Source: Limosilactobacillus difficilis (GTDB lineage Bacteria > Bacillota > Bacilli > Lactobacillales > Lactobacillaceae). From it: a stretch of 64,000 nucleotides of DNA. Within the stretch, counting starts at the first letter, position 1. Each line of letters opens with the position of its first letter. This document shows positions 16,527-24,282 of this stretch, piece by piece. The position numbers and the translations under genes are program-made. The notes beneath the pieces were generated by a model. The model made no database searches. It had not been told where the DNA came from and saw nothing but the letters and a program-made list of their open reading frames with translations. The DNA is taken from the NCBI RefSeq assembly GCF_947387495.1, contig NZ_CANDNU010000004.1, positions 1 through 64,000 of the forward strand, given 5' to 3'.

Positions 16527-16656
16527 TACCTCGCGGATCTGCTAAACAGAAAAGCGTGATCAATTTATAAATTAAAGATAGCATTCTTAAATAATTGCAT
16601 TATAATATAAATGTATTTAATTATAGCTAATTGCTAATAAAGCTGGAGGGGTAAGA

Positions 16657-17502
16657 ATGCAATACAAGACTATTGATGTGGAAGGACTATCAACATTTTA
16701 TCGAGAATGCGGATCAAAAGATAAGCCGGTAATGCTACTGCTGCACGGGACGGCAACGTCTAGCTACATGTTCCGCAATCTAATGCCACTGCTGGGACAG
16801 ACTTTCCACGTGATTGCGCCAGATTATATCGGTTGTGGTAATTCAGCTGCACCGGACCACACGAAGTTTAACTACACTTATGAGCACCTGACTGACTACC
16901 TCGATGCCTTACTCGAGGAATTGCGGGTCGAAAAATTCTATATGTATGTCTTTGATGATGGTGCCCCGATCGGCTTTAACTTGGCACGTCGCCACCCTTA
17001 CAACATTTTAGGGATCGTCAGCCAGAACGGGAATATCTATCAGGAGGGGCTTGGACCAGAGTGGAACGAGCGTCAGCAGTACTGGAAGAAACCAACCCAG
17101 GAATTGCGGGAAAAGTACAAAGCGATTTTTAGTCCTGATGTCATCAAGAGCCTTTACCTGACGGGGGAAAAGGCTAACGCAATCAGTCCGGACGGCTACG
17201 CGATGGATATTTACAACAGCCAGAAAGATAATGACTTTGTGGAACGGCAGTCTGACCTCCTGGTTGACTACCAGAATAACGTCAAAAATTATTCGGACTA
17301 CCAAAACTTTTTACGCAAGCACCATCCAGATTTGATCGTTGCTTGGGGACGCAACGATCCGCGTTACATCTATCCAGGCGCCTTGGCCTTTCAACGGGAT
17401 GATTCGGATGTCGATATTCACCTGTTGAACGCAGGTCATTTTGCCCTAGAATCACACTATGAAGAAATCGCTGATTTGATTTGCAACAAATGGGGAAAGT
17501 AA
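16657..17502 (+). CDS. Alpha/beta hydrolase, Asp-nucleophile (dehalogenase/epoxide hydrolase-like)
   Basis: A 281-residue cytoplasmic alpha/beta hydrolase. LLHGTATSSYMFRN gives the oxyanion-hole HG motif. The nucleophile elbow reads YVFDDGAPIGF near residue 94, where haloalkane dehalogenases and epoxide hydrolases have DWG or DRG, so the nucleophile is probably Asp rather than Ser. GRNDPRYIYPG (acid) and LNAGHFALE (His) complete the triad. The natural substrate is unknown. It is a single gene with a TATAAT -10 at 16601 and its own terminator. Confidence 0.83.
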   Translation: MQYKTIDVEGLSTFYRECGSKDKPVMLLLHGTATSSYMFRNLMPLLGQTFHVIAPDYIGCGNSAAPDHTKFNYTYEHLTDYLDALLEELRVEKFYMYVFDDGAPIGFNLARRHPYNILGIVSQNGNIYQEGLGPEWNERQQYWKKPTQELREKYKAIFSPDVIKSLYLTGEKANAISPDGYAMDIYNSQKDNDFVERQSDLLVDYQNNVKNYSDYQNFLRKHHPDLIVAWGRNDPRYIYPGALAFQRDDSDVDIHLLNAGHFALESHYEEIADLICNKWGK

Positions 17503-17520
17503 TCAGCGCGATAAATGATT

Positions 17521-17553
17521 AAAAGCGGTGAGGCAGGGACCAAGCCGCTTTTT
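17521..17553 (+). terminator. Terminator after alpha/beta hydrolase
   Basis: AAAAGCGG and CCGCTTTTT arms around a 16-nt loop, directly after the stop codon. Confidence 0.8.
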
Positions 17554-17626
17554 GGCTGAGCGGGTAGTCAGGGCGTTGTTGAATTGGTTACAATAACAAG
17601 AGAAACTTGGAAAGGGTGAGTGTACA

Positions 17627-18616
17627 ATGACGGAAAAGAAGAGCGATGCCCAGACGGGAGCTTCCCTCCAGCCGACAACGGACCACTGGCCGGGGCCGGC
17701 CGGGATGATCCCGGTGACGAGCGGCCGGGCCGATGATGCCAACGTGCATAATCGAAACTTTTTAGACCATCTTTTGGTAGAGATGCGGTTGATCGATGCG
17801 GTCAAACCGGATCTGACGACGACGATCTTTGGTAAAAAATACACGTCACCATTGACCCTGGCAGCCGTTTCACACCTGAACCAGGTGCTGGCTGATGATC
17901 ACCGCCAGCCGATGCAGGAAAAGGCCCGGGCAGCCAAGCAGCTTGGCGTCCTCAACTGGGTGGGAATGGAGGACGACCCGACTTTCACTAATATTGCCCA
18001 GCAAGGAGCGGCGACGGTCCGGATCATCAAACCGTTTGCCGACCACCAGCGGATTTTGCGCGAGATCCAGGTGGCGGCAGACCAAGGGGCGGTAGCTGTC
18101 GGCATTGATATTGACCACGTTCCGGGCGCTGACGGTGGTTATGACGTGGTCGACGGTCTGCCAATGGGGCCCCTCACTGCTAGCGACCTCCAAAGCTATG
18201 TCCACAGCACCAAGCTGCCCTTTATCGCAAAGGGGGTCCTGTCGGTTCAGGATGCCGTGAAAGCTCAGAACGCTGGCTGCCGGGGGATCGTCGTTTCCCA
18301 CCACCACGGCCGGGTGCCGTTTGGCATGCCACCTTTGAAAATTCTACCCGATATTTTGCGAACAGTTAACCGCCACCAGATGACCGTCTTCGTCGACGGA
18401 TCCTTGATGAGTGGCTATGACGCCTACAAGGCATTAGCCCTCGGGGCCGATGCGGTATTGATCGGCCGGGGAATTTTGAAAGAGCTACTGGACGGCGGGC
18501 AAGATGCGGTGGTGGAGAAAGTGCAGGGGATGAATCAAGAATTGTCACGCCTAATGCTGTATACCGGTGTTAAGGATACTAAGTCTTTTGACCCGACGGT
18601 GATCCACTATCAATAA
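17627..18616 (+). CDS. FMN-dependent alpha-hydroxy-acid dehydrogenase/oxidase family protein
   Basis: A 329-residue TIM-barrel flavoprotein related to lactate oxidase and L-lactate dehydrogenase (FMN). LTLAAVSH, VGIDIDHV, FIAKGVLSVQDAVKA (FMN-contacting Lys), FVDGSLMSGYDAYKALALGADAVLIGRG are recognisable. The canonical catalytic SNHGGRQ is altered to SHHHGRV near residue 224; the catalytic His and Arg are kept. It is shorter than lactate oxidase (about 370). Substrate and electron acceptor are open. Confidence 0.8.
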   Translation: MTEKKSDAQTGASLQPTTDHWPGPAGMIPVTSGRADDANVHNRNFLDHLLVEMRLIDAVKPDLTTTIFGKKYTSPLTLAAVSHLNQVLADDHRQPMQEKARAAKQLGVLNWVGMEDDPTFTNIAQQGAATVRIIKPFADHQRILREIQVAADQGAVAVGIDIDHVPGADGGYDVVDGLPMGPLTASDLQSYVHSTKLPFIAKGVLSVQDAVKAQNAGCRGIVVSHHHGRVPFGMPPLKILPDILRTVNRHQMTVFVDGSLMSGYDAYKALALGADAVLIGRGILKELLDGGQDAVVEKVQGMNQELSRLMLYTGVKDTKSFDPTVIHYQ

Positions 18617-18699
18617 GGCTGGTTACATGATCTGCCAAGATTTGCATTTTGGGCCTGATCTTGGTATAAACAAAGCAATAAGGACTGGGAGGATGTATA

Positions 18700-19089
18700 A
18701 TGATCGACCATTTTGGCTACGTCATGGTGTACGTGGAGGATCCAGTAGCGGTTGCCAACTTTTTTGTGGAGCAGCTGAATTTTAAACAGGTCAGCAGCGA
18801 GCAAAATGCTAATGGTGTTTTTTCGGTTCAGGTGGCACCCCGCGAAGGTTCTGACGCTCACCTCAATTTCTTTAGCAAGCCGTTAGCCCGGCAAATTTCA
18901 CCCGACCTCAACTTAGCAATGCCGTCACTGTGTTTTGGCAGCTACGACGTGGTAAAGCTGCACGATGATCTGGCAGCTAAGGGCGTTGCGGTCGGAGATG
19001 TCATCAACCTGAACGGGATGAAGGCCGTTAATTTTGCCGACAACGAGGGCAACAGTTATGCGGTTCGGCAGATTGAACGCGAGAACTGA
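18700..19089 (+). CDS. VOC (glyoxalase/bleomycin resistance) superfamily protein
   Basis: A 129-residue protein with one glyoxalase-like repeat pair: DHFGYVMVYVEDPVAVANFFVEQLNF at the N-terminus and VNFADNEGNSYAVRQ at the C-terminus, the typical VOC beginning and end. ATG follows TGGGAGG. VOC proteins include dioxygenases, glyoxalases and drug-binding proteins; the metal ligands cannot be fixed by eye, so the activity is left open. Confidence 0.8.
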   Translation: MIDHFGYVMVYVEDPVAVANFFVEQLNFKQVSSEQNANGVFSVQVAPREGSDAHLNFFSKPLARQISPDLNLAMPSLCFGSYDVVKLHDDLAAKGVAVGDVINLNGMKAVNFADNEGNSYAVRQIEREN

Positions 19090-19144
19090 TGACTGGGCAA
19101 AGACGACTACCAGTTAGTCTTGCTGATCGAATAATATTAGTTTT

Positions 19145-19191
19145 AAACAAAAGACCTTGAATTCGCGATGGATTCAAGGCTTTTTGTTTAA
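19145..19191. terminator. Strong bidirectional terminator
   Basis: AAACAAAAAGACCTTGAAT pairs with ATTCAAGGCTTTTTGTTT with a single mismatch, between the convergent VOC and Clp ATPase genes. Confidence 0.92.
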
Positions 19192-19196
19192 GGGGT

Positions 19197-21815
19197 CTAG
19201 CTAGATGATTGACTGTTCAACCGGGATGATGGTTTATTATGAGGAACGGTTAAGGTGCAGGTATCGCCTTTTTGGAGTTCCTTCTTTAAAATCGGGACGG
19301 CAACCTCGTAGCTCAACAGCTCATCAAGTCCTCGCTGAATTGGCCGTGCCCCGTTTTTTTGATCAGCATAATTGTCGACTAGGTAGTCAACCAAGTCGGT
19401 GTTCCACTGCAGTCGTATTCCCTGGTTGCGGAGTTGCAATTGCTTTTGTTTCAGCAATTTTTGGGTAATTCGGGCCAGGTCTGTCTCGGTTAGCGGATTG
19501 AAGATAACGGTGGCCGTCAGACGATTGAGAAATTCGGGACTGAAAATCCGGTGCATCGCCTCCCAAGTGGCCTGCTTCAGATGCTCGGCCATCCCCTGCT
19601 GTTCTGCTTGGATATTATTAAAGCCCAGTGGTTGCTGATAAAGCTGCTTTGCCCCCACGTTAGAAGTCATAATAATAATCGCTTGGCTGAAGTCAACGTG
19701 GACGCCCAGACTGGGTAGAAAACTGCCGTCGTCCATAATTCCCAACAACATTTGGCGCATGTCTGGCGAGGCTTTTTCAAATTCATCAAAGAGTAAAATG
19801 CATTTTGGGTTGTCGGTAATTGCCTGGAGAATCCGGTTTGCCAGTTGAATTGCGCCACCCAGGATGCCAACGAATTCTTCCATATTAAAACGAATCAAGG
19901 CTTTGGGCGAACCGTATGCTTGGGTTGCCAACACCTTCGCAGTTTCCGTTTTGCCAGTTCCCGTTAAGCCGGCAAAAAAGAAACTAGCCACGGGAGCATT
20001 TGGCCGGTTTAAACCCGCTTGACCGAGGGCAATTGCTTCGGTTAGTTTGTTGATTGCTGCATCCTGACCGATCACCTTCTCTTTCATTCGTTGCGCTAGT
20101 GTCAATGTTGAAGACTCAGCGGCGCGCCGTTGCTGCTGAATTCGGGCGATATCTGACGGTAAGATCTGCTGATCGATGATCATTTCCGTTGCTGAAATCA
20201 CCTGTTGGGGATGGACCTTCATAGTATATTGATGGGGCTGGCGGTCATTTTTCTTTTGGCGAAATTGCTCTGTCAGGTGGTCAAGTTGGTGCTGTAGCTT
20301 ATTAATTTGGTGCTCGTTGAGAGTTTTCTTTTTAGCACTGGTCAGTTGTTTGATCAGCCGATGTCGTTTGGTAATGTAGGCTGTTACGACCGCAGGTGTA
20401 TGCTTGGCTGACGCAGTAGTTAAAGCTCCGGCATTGTCTAGAATTGTTAAAGCTGAATCGGGAAGGGGTACTTTTAGGTAAGCTTCGGCTAAGTCTACGG
20501 CCAGTTGCAACGTCGAGCGGGTGTAGTTGCAGTGATAGTAGTTTTCGTAGAGGGGCGCTGATCGCTGCACTACTTTGCTGGCATCATGGACTGCCAACGG
20601 TGCTACCGCAATCGTTTCAAAACGGCGTGCCAATGCTTCGTCGTTGTGGAAAAAATATTGGCTTTCTACAGGGGTTGTTGCCCCGATTAATTGTAAATCA
20701 CCACGGGCCAAAGCCGGTTTTAATTCGTTGATTGCCCAGGAACCGCCGGCCAGACGGAGCAGCTGAATTTCGTCGATAAATAAGATGACGTTCCGCCGCT
20801 CCCGGAGCTCGGCGATTAATTTATGGATTACCGAAGAAGAAACTGCTGTATTGAGGAGCGGCAACAGGCGATCAGGATCCAGGGCGATCACCTGCCGGCC
20901 GCTTAGAAGGGGCAGTTTGCCTTCCGCGATCCGCATGGCGAGACCTTCGACGATGGCAGTTTTGCCGACGCCAGTGGGGCCAATCAGCAGGGCGTTATTT
21001 TTGTTGCGTCGGTTCAGTATTAGGGCTAAATGCCCTAGCTCTTTTTGACGACCGATAACGGGTTGCAGCTTGTGCTCCTGAGCCTCTTCAGTTAGGTTGC
21101 GGCCATAGTCGTCTAATAAGCTGTAATCACGCCGTTGCAGCTGATTGGGTAAGTGCTTTTGCTGATCTGCAACTGCTGTTTGCTCCTCTTTAACCCGACC
21201 GTCATGGTAGTAGACCGGGGTGGTGAACTGGGCTGCTATTGCATCGTGATAGCTGCCAGTATCAGTGGGAAGCCAGCCAAAACGCAGCAAGAGCTTTAGA
21301 ATAATCAAAAAAGCGTTGCTCTGCTGGGCATCGATCATTCCGAAGACGGTGTCGGAGCTTTCGATTGCGGTCAGGTTGCGCTGGGCTTGTAATTGCCTGG
21401 CTAGTTCAAGGGAACTAATGACATCATCGCTGACGAAGTATTTACGATCGCCGATTGCAATTTTGCTGCGACCAGCTTCTTTACTCAGTGGTAACTGGCT
21501 GGTTCTTAGCTCCTGTTCAAAACTTTTTCGCTCTTCATTAAAGGCATCAAAGGCCAAGGGGGACATGCCCTTGATTTTGTGTTGTAAGTGGCTCTTTTCT
21601 TCAACTGAAATGAAGGATCGCGCTAACTCTTCGCTGACATTGACGGAAGTAATTCGTTGCTGAAAGAGCATGTGACCGGCTGATGAATCTTTAATCTGGG
21701 TTAAGGCCAATAGGATATTTTCAGTCTGGATCACCCGGCTGTCATTGGCGAGAGTGCGCGCTTTGGCAAAGGCTTCTTGTCCTTGACGGGTTAAAGTAAA
21801 ATTCTTGATGGCCAT
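19197..21815 (-). CDS. Clp/Hsp100 AAA+ ATPase with two ATPase domains
   Basis: An 872-residue unfoldase. A Clp N-like domain covers about 1-145. The first AAA domain has Walker A GPTGVGKTA (near 290) and Walker B ILFIDEIQLL. A short charged coiled-coil insert (LTSAKKKTLNEH onward) and the second AAA domain follow, with GLTGTGKTE, LLFDEFEKASPD and an LGF tripeptide after KQLYQQP at the position of the ClpP-binding loop. The C-terminal D2 small domain ends in a Ser-rich tail. It most resembles ClpE/ClpC/ClpA. The start is ATG 21815 behind GGGGGGAG. The zinc ribbon that ClpE carries at its N-terminus is encoded by the separate small gene just upstream. Confidence 0.88.
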   Translation of the reverse strand: MAIKNFTLTRQGQEAFAKARTLANDSRVIQTENILLALTQIKDSSAGHMLFQQRITSVNVSEELARSFISVEEKSHLQHKIKGMSPLAFDAFNEERKSFEQELRTSQLPLSKEAGRSKIAIGDRKYFVSDDVISSLELARQLQAQRNLTAIESSDTVFGMIDAQQSNAFLIILKLLLRFGWLPTDTGSYHDAIAAQFTTPVYYHDGRVKEEQTAVADQQKHLPNQLQRRDYSLLDDYGRNLTEEAQEHKLQPVIGRQKELGHLALILNRRNKNNALLIGPTGVGKTAIVEGLAMRIAEGKLPLLSGRQVIALDPDRLLPLLNTAVSSSVIHKLIAELRERRNVILFIDEIQLLRLAGGSWAINELKPALARGDLQLIGATTPVESQYFFHNDEALARRFETIAVAPLAVHDASKVVQRSAPLYENYYHCNYTRSTLQLAVDLAEAYLKVPLPDSALTILDNAGALTTASAKHTPAVVTAYITKRHRLIKQLTSAKKKTLNEHQINKLQHQLDHLTEQFRQKKNDRQPHQYTMKVHPQQVISATEMIIDQQILPSDIARIQQQRRAAESSTLTLAQRMKEKVIGQDAAINKLTEAIALGQAGLNRPNAPVASFFFAGLTGTGKTETAKVLATQAYGSPKALIRFNMEEFVGILGGAIQLANRILQAITDNPKCILLFDEFEKASPDMRQMLLGIMDDGSFLPSLGVHVDFSQAIIIMTSNVGAKQLYQQPLGFNNIQAEQQGMAEHLKQATWEAMHRIFSPEFLNRLTATVIFNPLTETDLARITQKLLKQKQLQLRNQGIRLQWNTDLVDYLVDNYADQKNGARPIQRGLDELLSYEVAVPILKKELQKGDTCTLTVPHNKPSSRLNSQSSS

Positions 21816-21829
21816 GATATCTCTCCCCC

Positions 21830-21955
21830 CTAGTAATAAACGATATTTTGGTCGAGTTCTTTGCCACATTCTGGACAGTAGTTGCCAAAAGTCTCGGCAA
21901 AAGAATCGAGTAGTGCGCCGCAGTGCTTGCAGTGTGGTTGTTTAAAGAATGCCAT
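21830..21955 (-). CDS. 41-residue zinc-ribbon protein
   Basis: A small frame missed by length filters, with a good AGGAGA ribosome binding site. Cys9-x2-Cys12 and Cys27-x2-Cys30 (HCKHCG and YCPECG) form a zinc ribbon, followed by KELDQN and a YY end. It stops 14 bases before the Clp ATPase start and must be co-transcribed with it. Because ClpE has an N-terminal zinc finger in the same polypeptide, this looks like a split arrangement or an independently acting adaptor. It has no membrane segment. Confidence 0.8.
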   Translation of the reverse strand: MAFFKQPHCKHCGALLDSFAETFGNYCPECGKELDQNIVYY

Positions 21956-21979
21956 GATGAAAATCTCCTTTCTTAATAC

Positions 21980-22044
21980 AGATATTTCTTGCAAATATCT
22001 ATGCTAGATATTATATCTTGTGATGAGATAAAATCAAGATATTT
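21980..22044. promoter_or_regulatory. Promoter of zinc ribbon/Clp operon with repeated AGATATTT motifs
   Basis: On the minus strand -35 TTGATT (22031-22036 region) and -10 TATAAT (22010-22015 region) are about 16 bp apart. Around and after them lie an inverted repeat AGATATTT(5 nt)AAATATCT at 21980-22000, the palindrome AGATATTATATCT at 22006-22018 overlapping the -10, and another AGATATTT at 22037-22044. No CtsR box (GGTCAAA repeat) is seen, so a different regulator is implied. Confidence 0.6.
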
Positions 22045-22186
22045 ATTTGAGAAAATAATTTACGCCATGGGAATTCCATCTGCTTAATCGCGAATTAACG
22101 GGGTAAAAACTTATCATTGCCCTTTTGATGAAGTGGATGTGATGTATAATCGCTTGCATTTATCTTTAAGATATTTAAATGATATA

Positions 22187-22215
22187 TTGTTCAGACTGGT
22201 ATCTTCATATATAAT
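22187..22215 (+). promoter_or_regulatory. Promoter of the divergent unknown two-gene operon
   Basis: -35 TTGTTC (22187-22192) and -10 TATAAT (22210-22215), spacer 17 bp. A further AGATATTT (22169-22176) sits just upstream, so both divergent units may share a regulator. Confidence 0.6.
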
Positions 22216-22234
22216 AAAGAAATAAAAGAAGGTG

Positions 22235-22921
22235 ATGATTATTTCTGTTGAGCGTATTTTGCTAGACCTTCAAGAACGAGTTCTAGCTCTCACTGATAGG
22301 GTTGACGATCTGTCCCGCCAAGTGGATCAATTGAAAGCAGCGGCGCAAAAGCAAGCTGAGAATCAGCCTGAAGAAAGAAAAACCACGCAACGCAGCCCAA
22401 AGATTAAAGGTTCCCTCAGCAAGGACCAAGTTGTCGCAGCCGTCAAGGCCGCACTAGCAAGCAAGATTCCCGCCCAAAATATTCGTAAGGGCAAGCGCAG
22501 CGACGGTTCGGGAATTGTGATCAGCAAGGGCAGCCATAAGATCAAGCTGTGCTTGCGGGCCTCCGGTTACTATGGGCAAGCGGATGTCAGCTCGCGAATG
22601 CTGTACACCGGTTTTTCGACTCTCTCAAAAAAGGCCATCGAGTCAGCTGGCCAGTTGAATTACAATTTTTTTGTGTTTGCGATTAATACTAGTGATGTCC
22701 CACACCAAGCGAAGATTGAGTTCTTTATCTTTGATCAGAAAGAGTTTAAACGGTTGCTTCAAGAAAAGACGCCGAGTGGCAGAAACGCGATGTATTATTT
22801 CTACTTTGGCAAAACTGTCGACGGGCATTTTATCGATGACCGTGAAAAGAACAGAAAAGTGGTTATCGACAGGGCACATGGCAACTGGGATCAGCTCATC
22901 CAGTATTACCAACAGCTTTAA
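22235..22921 (+). CDS. Unrecognised protein with N-terminal coiled coil
   Basis: About 228 residues. Residues 1-40 (LLDLQERVLALTDRVDDL onward) show heptad repeats typical of a coiled coil. A Lys/Arg-rich linker leads to a mixed alpha/beta C-terminal domain with the segments SHKIKLCLRAS, MLYTGFSTLSKKA and IEFFIFDQKEFKRLL. I do not recognise the family; the strand-rich core with a central charged strand could be nuclease-like, but no catalytic motif is certain. The start is unclear: GTG 22232 and ATG 22235 lie within the AAGAAGGTGAT ribosome binding sequence, so an ATT at 22238 or 22241 is possible. It forms an operon with the next gene. Confidence 0.65.
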   Translation: MIISVERILLDLQERVLALTDRVDDLSRQVDQLKAAAQKQAENQPEERKTTQRSPKIKGSLSKDQVVAAVKAALASKIPAQNIRKGKRSDGSGIVISKGSHKIKLCLRASGYYGQADVSSRMLYTGFSTLSKKAIESAGQLNYNFFVFAINTSDVPHQAKIEFFIFDQKEFKRLLQEKTPSGRNAMYYFYFGKTVDGHFIDDREKNRKVVIDRAHGNWDQLIQYYQQL

Positions 22922-22938
22922 TTGGCAAAGGAGCGGTT

Positions 22939-23763
22939 ATGAAAAAAAGTGATGAAATCGAGGAACTCAAACAGGTTGAAAGTCAAGCGGTACTGAACGC
23001 ACTGCCTTACCAATTTAATAAAAATGATCGAACCTACGTAGCCTATGAGTATGACAAGGCGGATAAAGCCTTTGCCAGATTAAATGTCCCGCATGGAATT
23101 GATGTCATCTCCATTGGGATTAATCCGAAAGGGAAAGGAAACAAAGAAAGTATCTTTGCCCAGCGACGTCAGATGGCCCAACAAGGTCCCTTATATGACT
23201 ATTTTTCAGCGGCAAAAGGCAAGCGGCAAAAATTTGTTTACCCCAGTGGTGTTTGGGCTAGTGCCAAGGATGCGGCCGAAGATGTTGCCAAGATGGAACA
23301 CACAGTGCTCAACTCAGTTGTCTTTTTAGATCTTGTTCCATTTCCAACGAATAACGCTGCCGACATTCTCCTAAGCGAGCACAGCAAGGCTTTAAAAACT
23401 AACCTGGCATTTCTTAAAACGTATTTAGACAATACTGACGATCCGATTATGTTGGCAACCGGTAACCTGACAGACTTAACGGCGGTCAAAGACCAAAGGA
23501 CGCGGAATGCGATTGCTTATATCAATCTACAACTGATGAACACTGTAATTAGAGAGAATTTTTCCCGCTTATACCTTTTGGGTTATAACGATGGCAAAAA
23601 ATCTTTTCGTGCTTTTGGTAGCGGACGTCACGATAAGATCCGCAATTTCTGTCCTGATGAGGACGTCGAAACTTTAAATTGCTGGATTCGCCAACAGAAT
23701 CGGCTGGCGGATGAAGGTAAGATTTGTTCAGCTTATAAAATAAGCTTGCTGAAAGCAAAGTAA
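22939..23763 (+). CDS. Unrecognised protein, possible alpha/beta fold
   Basis: A 274-residue cytoplasmic protein. ATG follows AAAGGAG, 17 bases after the previous stop, so the two genes are co-transcribed. Hydrophobic strand-like segments end in polar loops: VISIGINPKGKG near residue 55, VVFLDLVPFPTNN near 130, IMLATGNLTDLT near 165 and LYLLGYNDGKKSFRAFGSGRH near 215. GINPKG faintly recalls the GINPG motif of Mug-type uracil-DNA glycosylases, but the other motifs do not match well. No function is claimed. Confidence 0.65.
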   Translation: MKKSDEIEELKQVESQAVLNALPYQFNKNDRTYVAYEYDKADKAFARLNVPHGIDVISIGINPKGKGNKESIFAQRRQMAQQGPLYDYFSAAKGKRQKFVYPSGVWASAKDAAEDVAKMEHTVLNSVVFLDLVPFPTNNAADILLSEHSKALKTNLAFLKTYLDNTDDPIMLATGNLTDLTAVKDQRTRNAIAYINLQLMNTVIRENFSRLYLLGYNDGKKSFRAFGSGRHDKIRNFCPDEDVETLNCWIRQQNRLADEGKICSAYKISLLKAK

Positions 23764-23787
23764 CATGTCCATGGTCCGAAAACGACA

Positions 23788-23833
23788 AAAAGATCCACCC
23801 GAAATTGTGAAAATTCCGGGTGGATCCTCTTTT
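23788..23833. terminator. Bidirectional terminator
   Basis: GATCCACCCG (23792-23801) and CGGGTGGATC (23817-23826) form a perfect stem with A run before and T run after, between two convergent units. Confidence 0.9.
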
Positions 23834-23844
23834 GAATTTGCAAC

Positions 23845-24156
23845 TTATTTAAGCAGGTGGTTGATGTAAGCAATCAGTGGTTCTTTTGGTCGGTAACCTT
23901 CAGCCGTACCCAAGACCTTTCCGTCCTTCTTGACCATGATGGTCGGGGTCTTGGTGATATTGTAGCGTTTGGCGATGGTGTGATTTTCCATCACGTCCAT
24001 CACGAAGAAGTTAACGTTTGGCAGTTCAGCGGCGACGGCCCGGTCAACTCCCGCTTGGACGGCCCCGTTGCCGATGTCTTGCCAAAAGTCGATGACAGCA
24101 ATGCCATGATTCGTATCAGTTTCAAAATTCTGGTCGCTTGTTGCGCGTACAGCCAT
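23845..24156 (-). CDS. Thioredoxin-fold protein lacking the CxxC motif
   Basis: A 103-residue protein with the thioredoxin pattern of AVIDFWQ strand, NVNFFVMDVMENHTIAKRYNITKTPTIMVKKDGK and a C-terminal helix; the cis-Pro in KTPTI is kept. The redox motif normally after DFW (WCGPC) is replaced by QDIGNGA and there is no Cys in the protein, so it cannot act as a dithiol reductase. A chaperone or binding role is conceivable. ATG follows GAGGTAA. Single gene. Confidence 0.85.
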   Translation of the reverse strand: MAVRATSDQNFETDTNHGIAVIDFWQDIGNGAVQAGVDRAVAAELPNVNFFVMDVMENHTIAKRYNITKTPTIMVKKDGKVLGTAEGYRPKEPLIAYINHLLK

Positions 24157-24236
24157 AATTATTACCTCGTTTTCCTAGTTATGTAATTAAGTTTAGCATA
24201 CTAATCCGCTTACTTGAAGTGACACCAGTAATAAGA

Positions 24237-24276
24237 AAAGCAGGCCACCCCCTTGGTGAGGGACTTGCAGCCTGCT
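24237..24276 (-). terminator. Terminator of DHA2 transporter gene
   Basis: AAGCAGGC and GCCTGCTT arms close a 24-nt loop just downstream of the stop codon on the minus strand. Confidence 0.7.
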
Positions 24277-24282
24277 TGTTCT

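Noticed and set aside
22939-23763. Assignment as uracil-DNA glycosylase
   Set aside because: Only GINPKG resembles a family motif; the second motif with its HPS-type loop is not present, so the call would be over-reading.
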